DNA of 64,000 bases from G963422595 sp963422595 (GCA_963422595.1 OY730298.1:868001-932000), one strand, 5' to 3'; counted from the stretch's first letter, positions 13,434 through 24,656 are shown. Notes: generated from the letters alone by a model not told the origin. Program-made: numbers and translations.

Positions 13434-13461
13434 TTGACAAAGGCACATTTCAGTGTAAAAT
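13434..13461 (+). promoter_or_regulatory. Promoter of gam with operator copy 2
   Basis: TTGACA at 13434-13439, a 16-bp spacer and TAAAAT at 13456-13461 form a strong promoter. The 12-mer TTTCAGTGTAAA (13448-13459) overlaps the -10. It is inverted relative to copy 1, 40 bp away. Repressor binding would silence the early operon. A further palindrome, TTACATGTAA, follows directly. Confidence 0.65.
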
Positions 13462-13498
13462 TACATGTAAATAAAGTAAAAAAACACTACAAACAACC

Positions 13499-14020
13499 AT
13501 GACACATACCAACCATACACTAAACGATATAAACCGTGTCTTATCTGAATATGCCGTGGCCGAGCGCAGGCTTAGTACGCTGGCAGCGGGCGCGCGTGCC
13601 GCGGTAGCACGTGTTACCCACCAATACGAAGATGAAATGCGCGCGGCTATGACTACTATGAATAACTGCCGTGCCGATGCGCGGGCCATGGTGGAATCTA
13701 ATCCAGCGTTATTCGCCAAGCCCAAAACCCGTGTGTTGCACGGCGTTAAAATTGGCCTGCGCAAACGCCGCGGCAGACTTGTTATTAATAACCCGGCAAA
13801 AACCATCGCGCAGATCGAACGTGAGTACCACGACCCGGCAGGATATCTGATTCAGGTTAAGAAAGTGCTGTTGAAAACCGGCCTGGAAAAACTTTCTGCC
13901 AAAGAATTAAAGCGACTGGGCGTGGAGGTACAGCAGGATACTGATCAAGCAGTATTCTACCCGGTAGCGGATGATGTGGATGGGATTGTTGAATTTTTGC
14001 TTGTTTCTAACCAGGCATAA
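13499..14020 (+). CDS. gam: Host-nuclease inhibitor, Mu Gam family
   Basis: A 173-residue protein of the Mu Gam family: an N-terminal coiled coil (DINRVLSEYAVAERRLSTL), the conserved HGVKIGLRKRRG segment and a C-terminal part with LSAKELKRLGVEV. Mu Gam binds double-strand DNA ends, like Ku, and protects them from exonuclease. It is the first gene after the operator region, so it would be expressed early. In Mu, transposase genes A and B come before gam; here they are missing. Confidence 0.85.
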   Translation: MTHTNHTLNDINRVLSEYAVAERRLSTLAAGARAAVARVTHQYEDEMRAAMTTMNNCRADARAMVESNPALFAKPKTRVLHGVKIGLRKRRGRLVINNPAKTIAQIEREYHDPAGYLIQVKKVLLKTGLEKLSAKELKRLGVEVQQDTDQAVFYPVADDVDGIVEFLLVSNQA

Positions 14021-14065
14021 ACCGGTGAGCGAGATGTCGGTCTGGCCGCGTGAATGGAGTAATGT

Positions 14066-14371
14066 ATGAATCTGCAAAGACGTTGGCCGCATATCGTGCA
14101 AGAGATGTATCATGTGTTGGAGTCTGAGTTGCGGCGCGCTGCGGAAGCTGACGCTGGTACTGCCCACGCTACCGCGCTACGCTTGACAACCGCTATCTGC
14201 GATCATATTGGCGGGACGCTGATTTATATTCCTAAAGGGGGCGCCGTGCGCCGATCTATGAGAGATGCCCTGATCCGCAAGCAATGCCATACGCATAGCA
14301 TTGAGCAATTGGCCCGCAAGTATCAGCTTACGCAGATACGTATTCGTCAAATTCTGGCTACTCAGGAGTGA
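14066..14371 (+). CDS. Mor-like transcription activator
   Basis: A 101-residue protein of the Mor family (Mu middle operon regulator). It has the dimerisation region GGTLIYIPKGG (about residues 50-60) and a C-terminal helix-turn-helix (IEQLARKYQLTQIRIRQIL). In Mu, Mor activates the promoter for the late regulator C. The palindrome between the divergent late operons is a possible target. GGAGT lies close to the ATG. It is the last phage-like gene before bioD. Confidence 0.8.
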   Translation: MNLQRRWPHIVQEMYHVLESELRRAAEADAGTAHATALRLTTAICDHIGGTLIYIPKGGAVRRSMRDALIRKQCHTHSIEQLARKYQLTQIRIRQILATQE

Positions 14372-14469
14372 GTGGTAACGAGGCTGGGTAGCGCTTTTCA
14401 TTAGCAAAGATGGGCGAACACGGGGTGCGTGCCTACAGGATAGGCGGTAAAGCGGTTGAGTAGCCGGTG

Positions 14470-15168
14470 TTATTCCTGCAGGATGGTTGTCAGAATTGAT
14501 CGGGTTTTGTTTGAGCCGGGTGCCAGCGTTTCATTGAATGCCATGGAGTAAAGCGGAGCATGGAGTATTTTTTGCAGGTCATCAAAGTTGTCCATTGCAT
14601 CACATTTATGCTGTTCCTGGCGGTTAAGAATTACGGCACGCAGCGATAGTCGGTGTTGGTTAATGGCTGCTGCCGTTAGCAGGATGTGGTTAATGCAGCC
14701 GAGCCGATCGTTAGCTATTAATAGGATGGGCAGGCTTAATTGGTCAGCAAGATCTGAGTTTTTCCCGTCTTCGCACAACGGTGAATAAAACCCGCCGGCA
14801 CCTTCAACTACCAGGTAGTCATTATCCAGCGTATTTTTTATGCAGGCCCTGGTAACCTGGTTGAGCAATACCGGTTGATTTATCAAACGGGCTGCCCGTT
14901 GCGGGGAGATTGCAGGTTCAAAGCGATATGGACAAATTTCTGTAAGCGGGAATTTGTTGTTGGCGGCCCGATAATAGCATAGCGCGTCCCGGGGCTGTAG
15001 TTTGTCTGCGATGCGTTCGCACCCGGATTCAATCGGTTTTCGAGGGACTGCTTTGATGCCGCTGTGGTGTAGTGAGGAGACGATTTGCGCGCCAAGGTAG
15101 GTTTTGCCGACACCAGTGTCGGTGCCGGTGATGAATAGTCCTTTGCGGGGCGCGCTTTTTTGTATCAC
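14470..15168 (-). CDS. bioD: Dethiobiotin synthase
   Basis: A 232-residue ATP-dependent synthase that closes the ureido ring of dethiobiotin from DAPA and CO2 in biotin synthesis. The P-loop FITGTDTGVGKT (about residues 12-23), the substrate loop RKPIESGCE and VVEGAGGFYSPL are all present, as is LIANDRLGCINH. Other bio genes are not in the window. It lies between the prophage edge and mreD on the same strand as mreBCD, separated from mreD by 39 bp. Confidence 0.93.
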   Translation of the reverse strand: MIQKSAPRKGLFITGTDTGVGKTYLGAQIVSSLHHSGIKAVPRKPIESGCERIADKLQPRDALCYYRAANNKFPLTEICPYRFEPAISPQRAARLINQPVLLNQVTRACIKNTLDNDYLVVEGAGGFYSPLCEDGKNSDLADQLSLPILLIANDRLGCINHILLTAAAINQHRLSLRAVILNRQEQHKCDAMDNFDDLQKILHAPLYSMAFNETLAPGSNKTRSILTTILQE

Positions 15169-15207
15169 GATGGAGGTAGTAGTTACAGGTTCAGTAGTCG
15201 CAGGTTG

Positions 15208-15708
15208 TTATCTGTTGGTGGTTAAGACGGTTCTGCGAGCCGCGCGCAGTGTCAGGTACATCCACGGCCATATCAGGGCGCTTGTTATTGCCGGTAGCCA
15301 ATAGAGCCAGGAGTTAATATTCTCGCCTGAAATTCCTGAAATCCACAGAGGGATGCTCATGTAGGGTAATAAAATTATGCCGACCAATATGGTTTGCTGG
15401 TATAGCGAATGGTTGCGTATTTGCTGGTGCAGGCGAACCGTAATATAGGCGGTGATGACAAAACCCAGTGCGTGTTGACCCAATAGTGCACCTTGAATTA
15501 CGTCTGCGCATAGCCCCAGTATCCAGGCGATGCCAACGCTGACGTCTTTGGGTAATGCCATGCTCCAGTAGATGAGCGTCAATATAAGCCATTCAGGTCG
15601 ACCGGGCCTGGCCCAGTCGGGCAGGGGTATTAGCATCAGTATTATCGCGACTACGAAGGTGGCACTAAGTATGAAGAAGTTGTAGGCTCTGTTCATGTTT
15701 GCTGTCAC
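15208..15708 (-). CDS. mreD: Rod shape-determining protein MreD
   Basis: A 166-residue integral membrane protein with about five hydrophobic segments. It is part of the elongasome that links MreB and MreC to peptidoglycan synthesis. The GTG start at 15708 overlaps the mreC stop (GTGA); an ATG four codons later is possible. The segment RPGRPEWLILTLIYW is typical of gammaproteobacterial MreD. It is the third gene of mreBCD. Confidence 0.88.
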   Translation of the reverse strand: MTANMNRAYNFFILSATFVVAIILMLIPLPDWARPGRPEWLILTLIYWSMALPKDVSVGIAWILGLCADVIQGALLGQHALGFVITAYITVRLHQQIRNHSLYQQTILVGIILLPYMSIPLWISGISGENINSWLYWLPAITSALIWPWMYLTLRAARRTVLTTNR

Positions 15709-16568
15709 TGCACGTTAGCGTTTTCGGCTGCATGCTTTACGTCTTTGTCGGCTGACCACGTTAATAACACTTCTCGTATGGTATTCAGGTCAACTACGGG
15801 TCGTGCGTCAACTTTTATAAAGGTTTGATCAGGATTTCGCTGAATGCCGGTTATCGTGGCTACCGGATAATTGGCCGGATAATGATTGTCAAGCCCGGAG
15901 GTGATGACCAGGTCACCAATTTGAACGTCTGAGGTGTTGGTTAAGTATTGCAGTTCAAGCCGGTTGGTATCTGTGCTGCCCACGACTAAACTACGTTGCC
16001 CATTGCGCGCTATTACGCCCAGTAACGCATGGTTTGGGTCCGATATTAGTATGGCGATGGAGTTGAACAGGTTGACTTTGTCAATTTGACCAATAATGCC
16101 TTTTGCACCCAGCAGTGGCTGACCCTGGTAAACGCCATGTCGCGTACCTTTGTTTAAGGTTATGCGCTGGTGGTACGGGGCCAGGTCTATGGATACAAGC
16201 TCGGCTATGAGCAGACGCCTGTTTTCTAAATGTCTGATGGATGAGAGTAAGTCGCGTAAACGATGGTTTTCCTGTTGCAATGCGGCGAATTGTTGTAGCC
16301 GCATTTCAAGATGGGTTTGCTGTGCACGTAATTTGGCGTTTTCGCGTAGTAGTTGATTACGCCTGGAGAGCGATGTTACGCCGCGGTGATACAGTTGTGA
16401 CGGAAGCCCGGCCAAGTATTGTATGGGATATACTGCGACACTTACTGTGGAGCGCAAAATATGCAGGTGATGCAGGTGATGATCAGCGATCATCAGACCA
16501 ATGGACAAAATGACCAGGATGGTGAACTTGATGGATATAGATGTACCCGGGGTGAACAGTGGTTTTAT
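15705..16568 (-). CDS. mreC: Rod shape-determining protein MreC, apparent ATA start
   Basis: The protein is a periplasmic scaffold of the elongasome with one N-terminal membrane helix, a coiled coil (LRENAKLRAQQTHLEMRLQQ) and a beta-barrel domain. Gammaproteobacterial MreC proteins begin MKPLF, then a helix. Here KPLFTPGTSISIKF is present in frame, but the codon before it is ATA (16566-16568). It sits 7 nt after a strong GGAGG. The only later starts (TTG at 16508, ATG beyond) would cut through the membrane helix and have no such site. I take 287 residues with an ATA start, or an ATG-to-ATA sequence error. The 5' end is 68 bp after mreB. Confidence 0.88.
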   Translation of the reverse strand: MKPLFTPGTSISIKFTILVILSIGLMIADHHLHHLHILRSTVSVAVYPIQYLAGLPSQLYHRGVTSLSRRNQLLRENAKLRAQQTHLEMRLQQFAALQQENHRLRDLLSSIRHLENRRLLIAELVSIDLAPYHQRITLNKGTRHGVYQGQPLLGAKGIIGQIDKVNLFNSIAILISDPNHALLGVIARNGQRSLVVGSTDTNRLELQYLTNTSDVQIGDLVITSGLDNHYPANYPVATITGIQRNPDQTFIKVDARPVVDLNTIREVLLTWSADKDVKHAAENANVQ

Positions 16569-16636
16569 GGTGGGTCCTCCTTGAAGGCGATGGTGCTGAG
16601 GCTACATTGAGAGTTCCGAAGCAGGTACTGAAAAGG

Positions 16637-17683
<1,047 letters not shown>

Positions 17684-17815
17684 CTAACTTACTTATGAAT
17701 GCTGTTTTATTGCCAGAGGGCATACTGTAACAGTGGCAACAATTTTGGGCAAGCCATTCATAGTGTGGTAATTTGTGGCATGCATAGATGATGGTACTTT
17801 CAGGGGTAAAAAAAT

Positions 17816-18103
17816 ATGTCTGTTTCAGCTGAGCAGGTATTAAAGATTGCGCATCTGGCGCGGTTACGGATCAATGCAGAGGAGGTGGAGAATTACGCGC
17901 AGGAGTTGTCGCATATTATTTCGCTGGTAGAGCAAATGAACACGTTGTCTACCGAGGGTGTTGAGCCGATGGCGCATCCGCAGGATATTGCGCAACGCTT
18001 GCGGGAGGATGTGGTAACGGAGACTAATCAACGTGAGAGATTCCAGGGCATTGCCCCGCGCACGGAGAAAGGACTTTACTTGGTACCTAAGGTCATAGAG
18101 TGA
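17816..18103 (+). CDS. gatC: Asp/Glu-tRNA amidotransferase subunit C
   Basis: A 95-residue subunit that stabilises GatA within GatCAB. Typical sequence: IAHLARLRINAEEVENYAQE and the C-terminal MAHPQDIAQRLREDVV. GatCAB amidates mischarged Asp-tRNA(Asn) and/or Glu-tRNA(Gln). It is the first gene of gatCAB, 39 bp before gatA. Confidence 0.93.
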   Translation: MSVSAEQVLKIAHLARLRINAEEVENYAQELSHIISLVEQMNTLSTEGVEPMAHPQDIAQRLREDVVTETNQRERFQGIAPRTEKGLYLVPKVIE

Positions 18104-18142
18104 ATATACATCGCGCTTGCTGAAGACGCTACGATAATTTTT

Positions 18143-19612
18143 ATGCACGAACTTTCGGTCTCACAACTTGCCCTGGGTTTGGATAAAGGTGAGTTTTCCA
18201 GCGTTGAGCTTACGCAACACTTTGTGAATCGTATACGAGAGTATAAAGACCTTAACGCCTTCATCACCGAAATGGGTGAGCGCGCACTTGCGCAGGCCAG
18301 CTATGCCGATCAGTTGATTAAAGAAAACAGGCATGGCGCTTTAACCGGAATACCGCTTGCGCATAAAGATATTTTTTGCGCGCGTGGCGTGAGGACGTCT
18401 TGTGGATCAAAGACGTTGGATAATTTTATTGCTCCCTATGACGCTACCGTGGTGCGTAAGCTGGATGAGGCCGGTTGCGTGGTGCTGGGCCGTACGAATA
18501 TGGATGAGTTTGCGATGGGTTCGTCAAATGAGAGCAGTTACTACGGGGCAGTGCAAAACCCGTGGGACGCCGAACGTGTGCCCGGCGGTTCTTCCGGTGG
18601 TTCGGCAGCGGCAGTGGCCGCGCGCCTGACGCCGCTGGCAACCGGTACCGATACCGGGGGATCGGTGCGACAGCCCGCGGCCCTGTGCGGGATTACCGGA
18701 CTGAAGCCAACTTACGGGCGCGTGTCTCGCTATGGCATGGTGGCTTTTGCCTCAAGCCTTGATCAGGCCGGGGTGCTTGGAAAGTCGGCGGCAGATTGCG
18801 CCGGTTTGCTGCACGCCATGGCTGGCTACGATGCCAGGGATTCGACCAGCGTGAATCGATCGGTGCCGGATTATACGCGCTTGTTGAATCGGCCATTGGC
18901 AGGCACAGTAGTTGGTGTACCCGAAGAATATTTCGGCACCGGCCTGGACGCAGGCGTTAAGGAGGTTGTCGGGAATGCAATTGAATGGTTCGCGCAACAG
19001 GATTGTGAAATCAGGTATATACACTTGCCAAATGCGCAGCTCGCTATTCCCGCTTATTACGTTATTGCACCAGCAGAATGTTGTTCTAATCTGGCGCGCT
19101 TTGATGGCGTGCGTTATGGGCACCGTTGCGATGCCCCAAAAGATTTGCACGATTTGTATGAGCGTAGCCGCAGTGAGGGGTTTGGAGATGAGGTGAAACG
19201 GCGCATCATGATTGGCACTTATGTATTATCCGCTGGCTATTACGACGCTTATTATCTGAAGGCGCAACAAATCAGAAGGTTAATCAGCAATGATTTCAGA
19301 CGGGCGTTTGCAAGCGTAGATGTGATTCTGGGCCCGACTACTCCGGAAGCGGCGTTTATGATCGGCGAGAAGACAGATGATCCGGTGACGATGTATTTGT
19401 CGGACATTTATACGATTTCGGTTAATTTGGCGGGGTTGCCTGCCATTTCCGTGCCTTGCGGAAGTGTAAGTAGTCCAGGGTGTGGTGATCACAGGTTGCC
19501 GATAGGGATGCAGTTAACAGGGGATTATTTTGCAGAGGATAAGTTGTTAAATTTTGCGCATCAGTACCAACAGGAAACTGCATGGCATAAAGAGTGTCCG
19601 CCAGGTTTTTAG
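18143..19612 (+). CDS. gatA: Asp/Glu-tRNA amidotransferase subunit A
   Basis: A 489-residue glutamine amidase of the amidase-signature family. The Ser-cisSer-Lys triad regions are visible: LAHKDIFC for the Lys, and [14 protein letters not shown] and [14 protein letters not shown] for the serines. It frees ammonia, which is channelled to GatB. It lies between gatC and gatB. Confidence 0.95.
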   Translation: MHELSVSQLALGLDKGEFSSVELTQHFVNRIREYKDLNAFITEMGERALAQASYADQLIKENRHGALTGIPLAHKDIFCARGVRTSCGSKTLDNFIAPYDATVVRKLDEAGCVVLGRTNMDEFAMGSSNESSYYGAVQNPWDAERVPGGSSGGSAAAVAARLTPLATGTDTGGSVRQPAALCGITGLKPTYGRVSRYGMVAFASSLDQAGVLGKSAADCAGLLHAMAGYDARDSTSVNRSVPDYTRLLNRPLAGTVVGVPEEYFGTGLDAGVKEVVGNAIEWFAQQDCEIRYIHLPNAQLAIPAYYVIAPAECCSNLARFDGVRYGHRCDAPKDLHDLYERSRSEGFGDEVKRRIMIGTYVLSAGYYDAYYLKAQQIRRLISNDFRRAFASVDVILGPTTPEAAFMIGEKTDDPVTMYLSDIYTISVNLAGLPAISVPCGSVSSPGCGDHRLPIGMQLTGDYFAEDKLLNFAHQYQQETAWHKECPPGF

Positions 19613-19625
19613 CAGGTTGTCGCTG

Positions 19626-21059
19626 ATGCAGTGGGAAGCGGTAATTGGCCTTGAGATTCATGTGCAGCTGGCCACGTGCAGTAAGATTTTCTCCGCCGCT
19701 GCAACGGCGTTTGGCGCGCCACCTAATACTCAGGCTTGCGCGGTGGACATTGGATTGCCCGGGGTGTTGCCGGTGCTTAATTATGCAGCGGTGCGTATGG
19801 CCGCCACATTTGGTTTGGCGGTGCATGCCACCGTGGCGGAACGCTCAATATTTGCGCGTAAGAATTATTTTTACCCGGATCTCCCTAAGGGTTATCAGAT
19901 TAGTCAGTATGAAAACCCCATTGTGGAGCACGGTAAACTTGAAATTGCGCTGGCTAACGGGGAATGTAAAACGATTGGGATTACGCGCGCGCATCTGGAG
20001 GAGGATGCCGGCAAGTCTTTACATGAGGAGTTCGCGGAGTTCACGGGCGTTGATTTGAACCGCGCGGGCACGCCATTGATTGAGATTGTTTCCGAACCGG
20101 ATATGCGTACGGCCGAGGAGGCAGTGGCTTATATGCGAAAAATTTATGCCATTGTGCGGTATCTGAAGATTTCGGATGGCAATATGCAGGAGGGGTCGTT
20201 TCGATGTGATGCGAACGTTTCTGTTCGATCTGTAGGACAGCGGGAATTCGGCACGCGCACAGAAACCAAAAATCTCAATTCATTTCGTTTCGTTGAGCGC
20301 GCGATTAACTTTGAAATTGAGCGACAAGTCGATATTTTAGAGGATGGCGGAGAAGTGGTTCAGGAGACCAGGTTGTATGATGCTGATAAGGGTGAAACGC
20401 GATCTATGCGAACTAAGGAGGAGGCGCATGATTATCGCTATTTTCCAGACCCCGATTTGCTGCCGGTGGTTGTTGAGCCGGCGTTTTTGCAGGAGATAGA
20501 ACGACAATTACCGGAGTTGCCGGACGCGAAGATCAAACGTTTCAGGAAGGAGTATGGGCTTGGTGATTATGATGCAGAGAATCTTGTCGTCAATAAAGAG
20601 ATGGCGGAATATTTTGAGGAGGTCGTAAGGCATACGCGCGCGCCAGCTAAATCGGTAGCCAACTGGGTGTTAGGCGAGGTTCGCGCGGCCTTGAATCAGG
20701 ATGCTATGCAGATCACGGACAGCCCGGTGTCTGCAGTTATGCTGGCGGATTTACTAAATCGCATCGACGACGGTACTGTCTCGGGAAAAATTGCCAAACA
20801 GGTTTTTCGTTGCACGTGGATGGGTGAGGGCAGCGTGGATGCGATTATTGAGAGTAAAGGTCTTAGGCAAATTACAGATAGTGAGGAAATTGAGGCACTT
20901 GTGGAGCAGGTCATCAATGATAATCCTGCTCAGGTCGCGCAATACCGGGCGGGAAAAAATAAGGTGCTGGGCTTTTTTGTAGGACAGATTATGCGGCTGT
21001 CAAAGGGCAAGGCTAATCCCGGTCAGGTCAATCAGCTATTAAAGGATAAATTGAATTAA
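19626..21059 (+). CDS. gatB: Asp/Glu-tRNA amidotransferase subunit B
   Basis: A 477-residue subunit that phosphorylates and amidates the mischarged aminoacyl-tRNA. The start [14 protein letters not shown] is the family's normal N-terminus; the frame is open 24 codons upstream, overlapping gatA, and that part is not conserved. Signatures include [18 protein letters not shown] and [13 protein letters not shown]. The C-terminal YqeY-like domain ends [11 protein letters not shown]. Confidence 0.95.
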   Translation: MQWEAVIGLEIHVQLATCSKIFSAAATAFGAPPNTQACAVDIGLPGVLPVLNYAAVRMAATFGLAVHATVAERSIFARKNYFYPDLPKGYQISQYENPIVEHGKLEIALANGECKTIGITRAHLEEDAGKSLHEEFAEFTGVDLNRAGTPLIEIVSEPDMRTAEEAVAYMRKIYAIVRYLKISDGNMQEGSFRCDANVSVRSVGQREFGTRTETKNLNSFRFVERAINFEIERQVDILEDGGEVVQETRLYDADKGETRSMRTKEEAHDYRYFPDPDLLPVVVEPAFLQEIERQLPELPDAKIKRFRKEYGLGDYDAENLVVNKEMAEYFEEVVRHTRAPAKSVANWVLGEVRAALNQDAMQITDSPVSAVMLADLLNRIDDGTVSGKIAKQVFRCTWMGEGSVDAIIESKGLRQITDSEEIEALVEQVINDNPAQVAQYRAGKNKVLGFFVGQIMRLSKGKANPGQVNQLLKDKLN

Positions 21060-21108
21060 ATCTGGTTGTCTGTCGGTTGATGCAGGTACGTCAACTGTTT
21101 GTATGATG

Positions 21109-21978
21109 CTACCCTGTATCGTCCAGGTGTAAGGATTTTCTTTGCGGGTGAAGGTGGCCGCTGGTGACGCGGTCACGTCCGGATAGGTCCGGATGCGTTT
21201 GCACGTGCTTAAATCCACGTTGGTTGAAGAGTTTTCGCACTTGGGCGGCTTGTTTGAAGCCGTGTTCGACCAGCAAACTTCCATTTACGTGTAGGTGCCG
21301 GTGTGCGTCGGTAATGATAAGTTTTAAGTTTTGTAGGCCATTGTGGTTACTAATGACGGCCTCTGTTGGTTCGTGTCGCGTTACGTGAGGGTGTAGATGT
21401 GAGTCTTCCGGTGCCACGTAAGGTGGGTTGCAAACGATAGCGTCAAATTTCTCCGCACCCAGATTTTGATACCAGTCGCTGCATATGAAGCGTATTGAGA
21501 CCTGATGTCTGGCAGCGTTTTGTTTGGCAATTTTTAATGCCGGTGCGGAAATGTCTGTGGCGGTAACGGTGGCATCGTCGCGTTCTTTGGCAAGTGCCAC
21601 GGCGATGGCTGCTGAACCGGTGCCGAGTTCCAGTATGCGCGGCGTTTGTTTTTCGGCAATTACACGCAGGGCGATTTCCACAAGCACTTCGGTGTCCGGC
21701 CGCGGGATTAATACGTGTTGGTTGACGATAAAAGTAAGTGACCAGAATTCTTTTTCTCCGACCAGGTAGGCAAGCGGCTCTCCACGACCGCGGCGAGTAA
21801 GAAAAGATTTAAATGCCGTCAGTTCTTCGTTAGTCAGTTGTTTTGTTGGATGGGCCAGCAGTTTGGTCAGGTCGCTGTCGCTGGCCAGACATACCAGCAA
21901 CCGTGCATCAAACCGGGCATTATCGATAATCGGTGATAGCCTGGTGGTAGCATATTCGACAGCTTGCTGAAAGGTCAT
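21109..21978 (-). CDS. prmC: Release factor glutamine methyltransferase
   Basis: A 289-residue SAM-dependent methyltransferase that modifies the Gln of the GGQ motif in RF1 and RF2. The SAM motif ILELGTGSAAIAVALA and the catalytic IVCNPPYV are present. It follows prfA by 12 bp, the usual arrangement, and is convergent with gatB. Confidence 0.93.
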   Translation of the reverse strand: MTFQQAVEYATTRLSPIIDNARFDARLLVCLASDSDLTKLLAHPTKQLTNEELTAFKSFLTRRGRGEPLAYLVGEKEFWSLTFIVNQHVLIPRPDTEVLVEIALRVIAEKQTPRILELGTGSAAIAVALAKERDDATVTATDISAPALKIAKQNAARHQVSIRFICSDWYQNLGAEKFDAIVCNPPYVAPEDSHLHPHVTRHEPTEAVISNHNGLQNLKLIITDAHRHLHVNGSLLVEHGFKQAAQVRKLFNQRGFKHVQTHPDLSGRDRVTSGHLHPQRKSLHLDDTG

Positions 21979-21990
21979 AGTTGATAGTGA

Positions 21991-23073
21991 TTACGAGCTG
22001 ATGGTAGCCAGCAGATCGGCATGGTGTTGGTTGCGTAATGGTTGAATGATCTGATCTATATTGCCTTGCATCATTTCGTCCAGCTTGTATAGAGTCAGGT
22101 TGATGCGGTGGTCGGTTACGCGGCCTTGTGGGAAATTGTAGGTTCGAATTCGTTCGGAACGGTCACCACTGCCGACCAGGTTGCGGCGCGTTGCTATTTG
22201 TTCATGAAGTTGTTTTCTGCGTTCTTCGTCTAGTAGTCGGGCACTTAGTAGCGACATGGCGCGCGCGCGATTTTTATGCTGTGAACGCTCGTCCTGACAC
22301 TCCACCACAATGCCGCTTGGCAAATGGGTAATACGAATAGCTGAATCGGTTTTGTTGATGTGCTGTCCACCAGCCCCGGAAGCGCGAAACGTGTCAATGC
22401 GCAGATCTGACGTGTCTATTGCCACGTTGTCAATTGCATCTGCTTCGGGCATGACGGCGACGGTTGCCGCGGAGGTGTGTACGCGCCCCTGAGATTCCGT
22501 TTCCGGTACGCGCTGTACGCGGTGTGCACCTGATTCAAATTTCAAATTTGAGTATATTCCATCGCCGGTAATTTTGGCGATGATTTCTTTGTAGCCACCA
22601 TGATCTCCATCGCTGTGATTCATTATTTCCAGCTTCCAGTGTCTGTTTTCGGCGTATCTGGAGTACATGCGAAATAGATCACCGGCAAAAATCGCGGCTT
22701 CGTCACCCCCGGTGCCGGCACGTATTTCAAGAAATACGTTGTTTTTGTCATGTGGGTCCTGAGGTAAAAGCAGGGTTTGTAATTCGCTTTCCAGCCGTTC
22801 AATTTGTCGCCCGGAATTTTTTATTTCTTCAATTGCCAGGTTTTGTAACCCGGCATCGCGGTCATTGGCTAATTCTGTCGCGGTGGCAAGATCATCTATG
22901 ACACCGAGATATTCATTGAATTTGTTTACCAGGGGCTGAAGTTGTGCGTATTCTTTTGAAAGTTTGATAAATTCATTTTGGCTGTTGACGGTGTCCACAT
23001 CGGCAAGCTGCGCGGAAATTTCTGCATGACGATCTTTAATGGTATCGAGCTTGTGTATTATTGAATCTTGCAT
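21991..23073 (-). CDS. prfA: Peptide chain release factor 1
   Basis: A 360-residue class-I release factor for UAA and UAG codons. The codon-reading tripeptide is P-E-T at about residues 190-192 ([10 protein letters not shown]), and the catalytic GGQ is at about 235-237 ([13 protein letters not shown]). The start [12 protein letters not shown] gives the standard length; eleven further in-frame codons upstream are not conserved. It lies between hemA and prmC, the common gammaproteobacterial order. Confidence 0.95.
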   Translation of the reverse strand: MQDSIIHKLDTIKDRHAEISAQLADVDTVNSQNEFIKLSKEYAQLQPLVNKFNEYLGVIDDLATATELANDRDAGLQNLAIEEIKNSGRQIERLESELQTLLLPQDPHDKNNVFLEIRAGTGGDEAAIFAGDLFRMYSRYAENRHWKLEIMNHSDGDHGGYKEIIAKITGDGIYSNLKFESGAHRVQRVPETESQGRVHTSAATVAVMPEADAIDNVAIDTSDLRIDTFRASGAGGQHINKTDSAIRITHLPSGIVVECQDERSQHKNRARAMSLLSARLLDEERRKQLHEQIATRRNLVGSGDRSERIRTYNFPQGRVTDHRINLTLYKLDEMMQGNIDQIIQPLRNQHHADLLATISS

Positions 23074-23224
23074 AACGAGTAAATATCCGTTGTAAATATC
23101 AGGCATATACGCTCTACCGGGGAGAGCGGCATTTACGATTGGCGTTTTTTGACGCTAATAAAAACGCCGCGCCTGACTGCCGCGGGTGGCAAGCACGCCG
23201 TATAAGAATGGATTGAGGTTGAGT

Positions 23225-24490
23225 TTATTCATGGGGTGGAATATTTAACAATATTCGAGCGGCTTCAATCAACTCATTTTTACCTGCTTTGCCCGCCGCG
23301 GTTAACGCCTTTGTGGGGTCATGCGTAAGTTTGTTGGTTAGCGCGTAGGCCAGATAATGTAATACTTCGTCCACGGGTTTGCCTTGCCCCAGCATTTTGC
23401 GCGCCTTTGCCAGTACCTGGTCGCGTTGTAGCCCGGCCTGGTTGCGAAAGGTGCGTACTGTACCGATTACGCCCTGACCACGAAGCCATGCGGAAAATTG
23501 CCCGACTTCGTGAGCGATTATGATTTCGGCCTGACGCGCCGCTTGTTTGCGGGATTGGAGGTTGTGCTCGATCACGTCACTCAAGTCATCAATGGTGTAT
23601 AAGTAGACGTCGGCGAGGTCGGCGACTTCCGGTTCGATATCTCTGGGGACGGCAAGATCAACCATGAAGATGGGTTTGTGTCGGCGTTGCTTTACTACAC
23701 GTTCTACCAGCCCTTTACCAAGAATAGGTAAAGTGCTTGCCGTAGCAGTAATTACAATTTCGGTTTGCGGCAGAACTGTATTTAGCAGGCTTAAATTTAC
23801 CCCTTGCCCCCCTACGCGATCGGCGATTGTCTGCGCGCGTTTGAGGTTGCGATTTGCCACGATTATTTTTCCAATGCCACCACTCTTCAGGTGTTCCGCA
23901 GTAAGTTCAATGACTTCACCGGCACCAATTAATAAGGTGGAGTGATGCTCTAGTTTTCCAAAAATTTGTTTCGATAGGGTTACTGCCGCGGAGGCGACCG
24001 AAACCGGGTTGGCACCTATCATGGTGTTGGTGCGGACTTTTTTGGCTACGCTAAACGCGCGTTGAAAGAGTTGGTTGAGGTTTCTGCCTAATGTACCTGC
24101 CTGGGCCGCGCCCTGGTACGCTGATTTTAATTGTCCCAGGATTTGAGGTTCTCCTAACACCATGGAATCGAGTCCGCACGCGACGCGAAATATATGTCGA
24201 ACTACTGAGGCATGGAGGTAGTCATATACGTAGGGCTGGGTGTCGTCTGGTGTTAAGTTGTGAAAGTTGTTCAACCAGCTAAGAATTTCTTTTTTACCGT
24301 CGTCCGCGGGGTTGATGTCGCAATATAGTTCGGTGCGGTTACAGGTGGAAATAATAGCCGCTTCATCGACTTGTGGGACGGTTATTAATTTTTGTAAGGC
24401 AAGTCTCAGGTTTTGCGCATTGATGGCGACGCGCTCGCGCACTTGAATGGGGGCGGTGGTGTGGTTGATTCCCAGAGTGAATAAGGACAT
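23225..24490 (-). CDS. hemA: Glutamyl-tRNA reductase
   Basis: A 421-residue enzyme that reduces Glu-tRNA to glutamate semialdehyde in the C5 pathway to tetrapyrroles. The nucleophile Cys50 lies in ISTCNRTELYC. GINHTTAP, LDSMVLGEPQILGQLK and the NADPH-binding IGAGEVIELTAEHL follow, then the C-terminal dimerisation helix. It heads the hemA-prfA-prmC group and is divergent from the TPR lipoprotein gene. Confidence 0.95.
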   Translation of the reverse strand: MSLFTLGINHTTAPIQVRERVAINAQNLRLALQKLITVPQVDEAAIISTCNRTELYCDINPADDGKKEILSWLNNFHNLTPDDTQPYVYDYLHASVVRHIFRVACGLDSMVLGEPQILGQLKSAYQGAAQAGTLGRNLNQLFQRAFSVAKKVRTNTMIGANPVSVASAAVTLSKQIFGKLEHHSTLLIGAGEVIELTAEHLKSGGIGKIIVANRNLKRAQTIADRVGGQGVNLSLLNTVLPQTEIVITATASTLPILGKGLVERVVKQRRHKPIFMVDLAVPRDIEPEVADLADVYLYTIDDLSDVIEHNLQSRKQAARQAEIIIAHEVGQFSAWLRGQGVIGTVRTFRNQAGLQRDQVLAKARKMLGQGKPVDEVLHYLAYALTNKLTHDPTKALTAAGKAGKNELIEAARILLNIPPHE

Positions 24491-24656
24491 GCGAGGATGG
24501 GTGTTTACGCCACTATGGAATTAGGTAAATTTGACGCTACGCATACGGTGACGGGTTTGCTCACTGTTGATTTTGTCAAAATATTATGTGTATTGCTCAA
24601 ATAACTGAAGTAATATTGGGCATAGTGTAATCAAGCTACTTACGCAACATAGCACA

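Larger units (their letters stand above)
1461..14371. mobile_element. Partial Mu-like prophage
   Basis: The segment holds phage head, tail, packaging, lysis and regulatory genes. Mu-type markers are Gam, a Mor-like activator and Mu gp25/26/27-like proteins. Two late blocks diverge from about 7122-7246: head and tail to the left, packaging and lysis to the right. The Mu transposase genes A and B, the head protein F, the tape measure, baseplate and fibres are not visible. The element is either a remnant or continues left of the window. Exact ends cannot be fixed; the limits given are those of the first and last phage-like genes. Confidence 0.8.
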
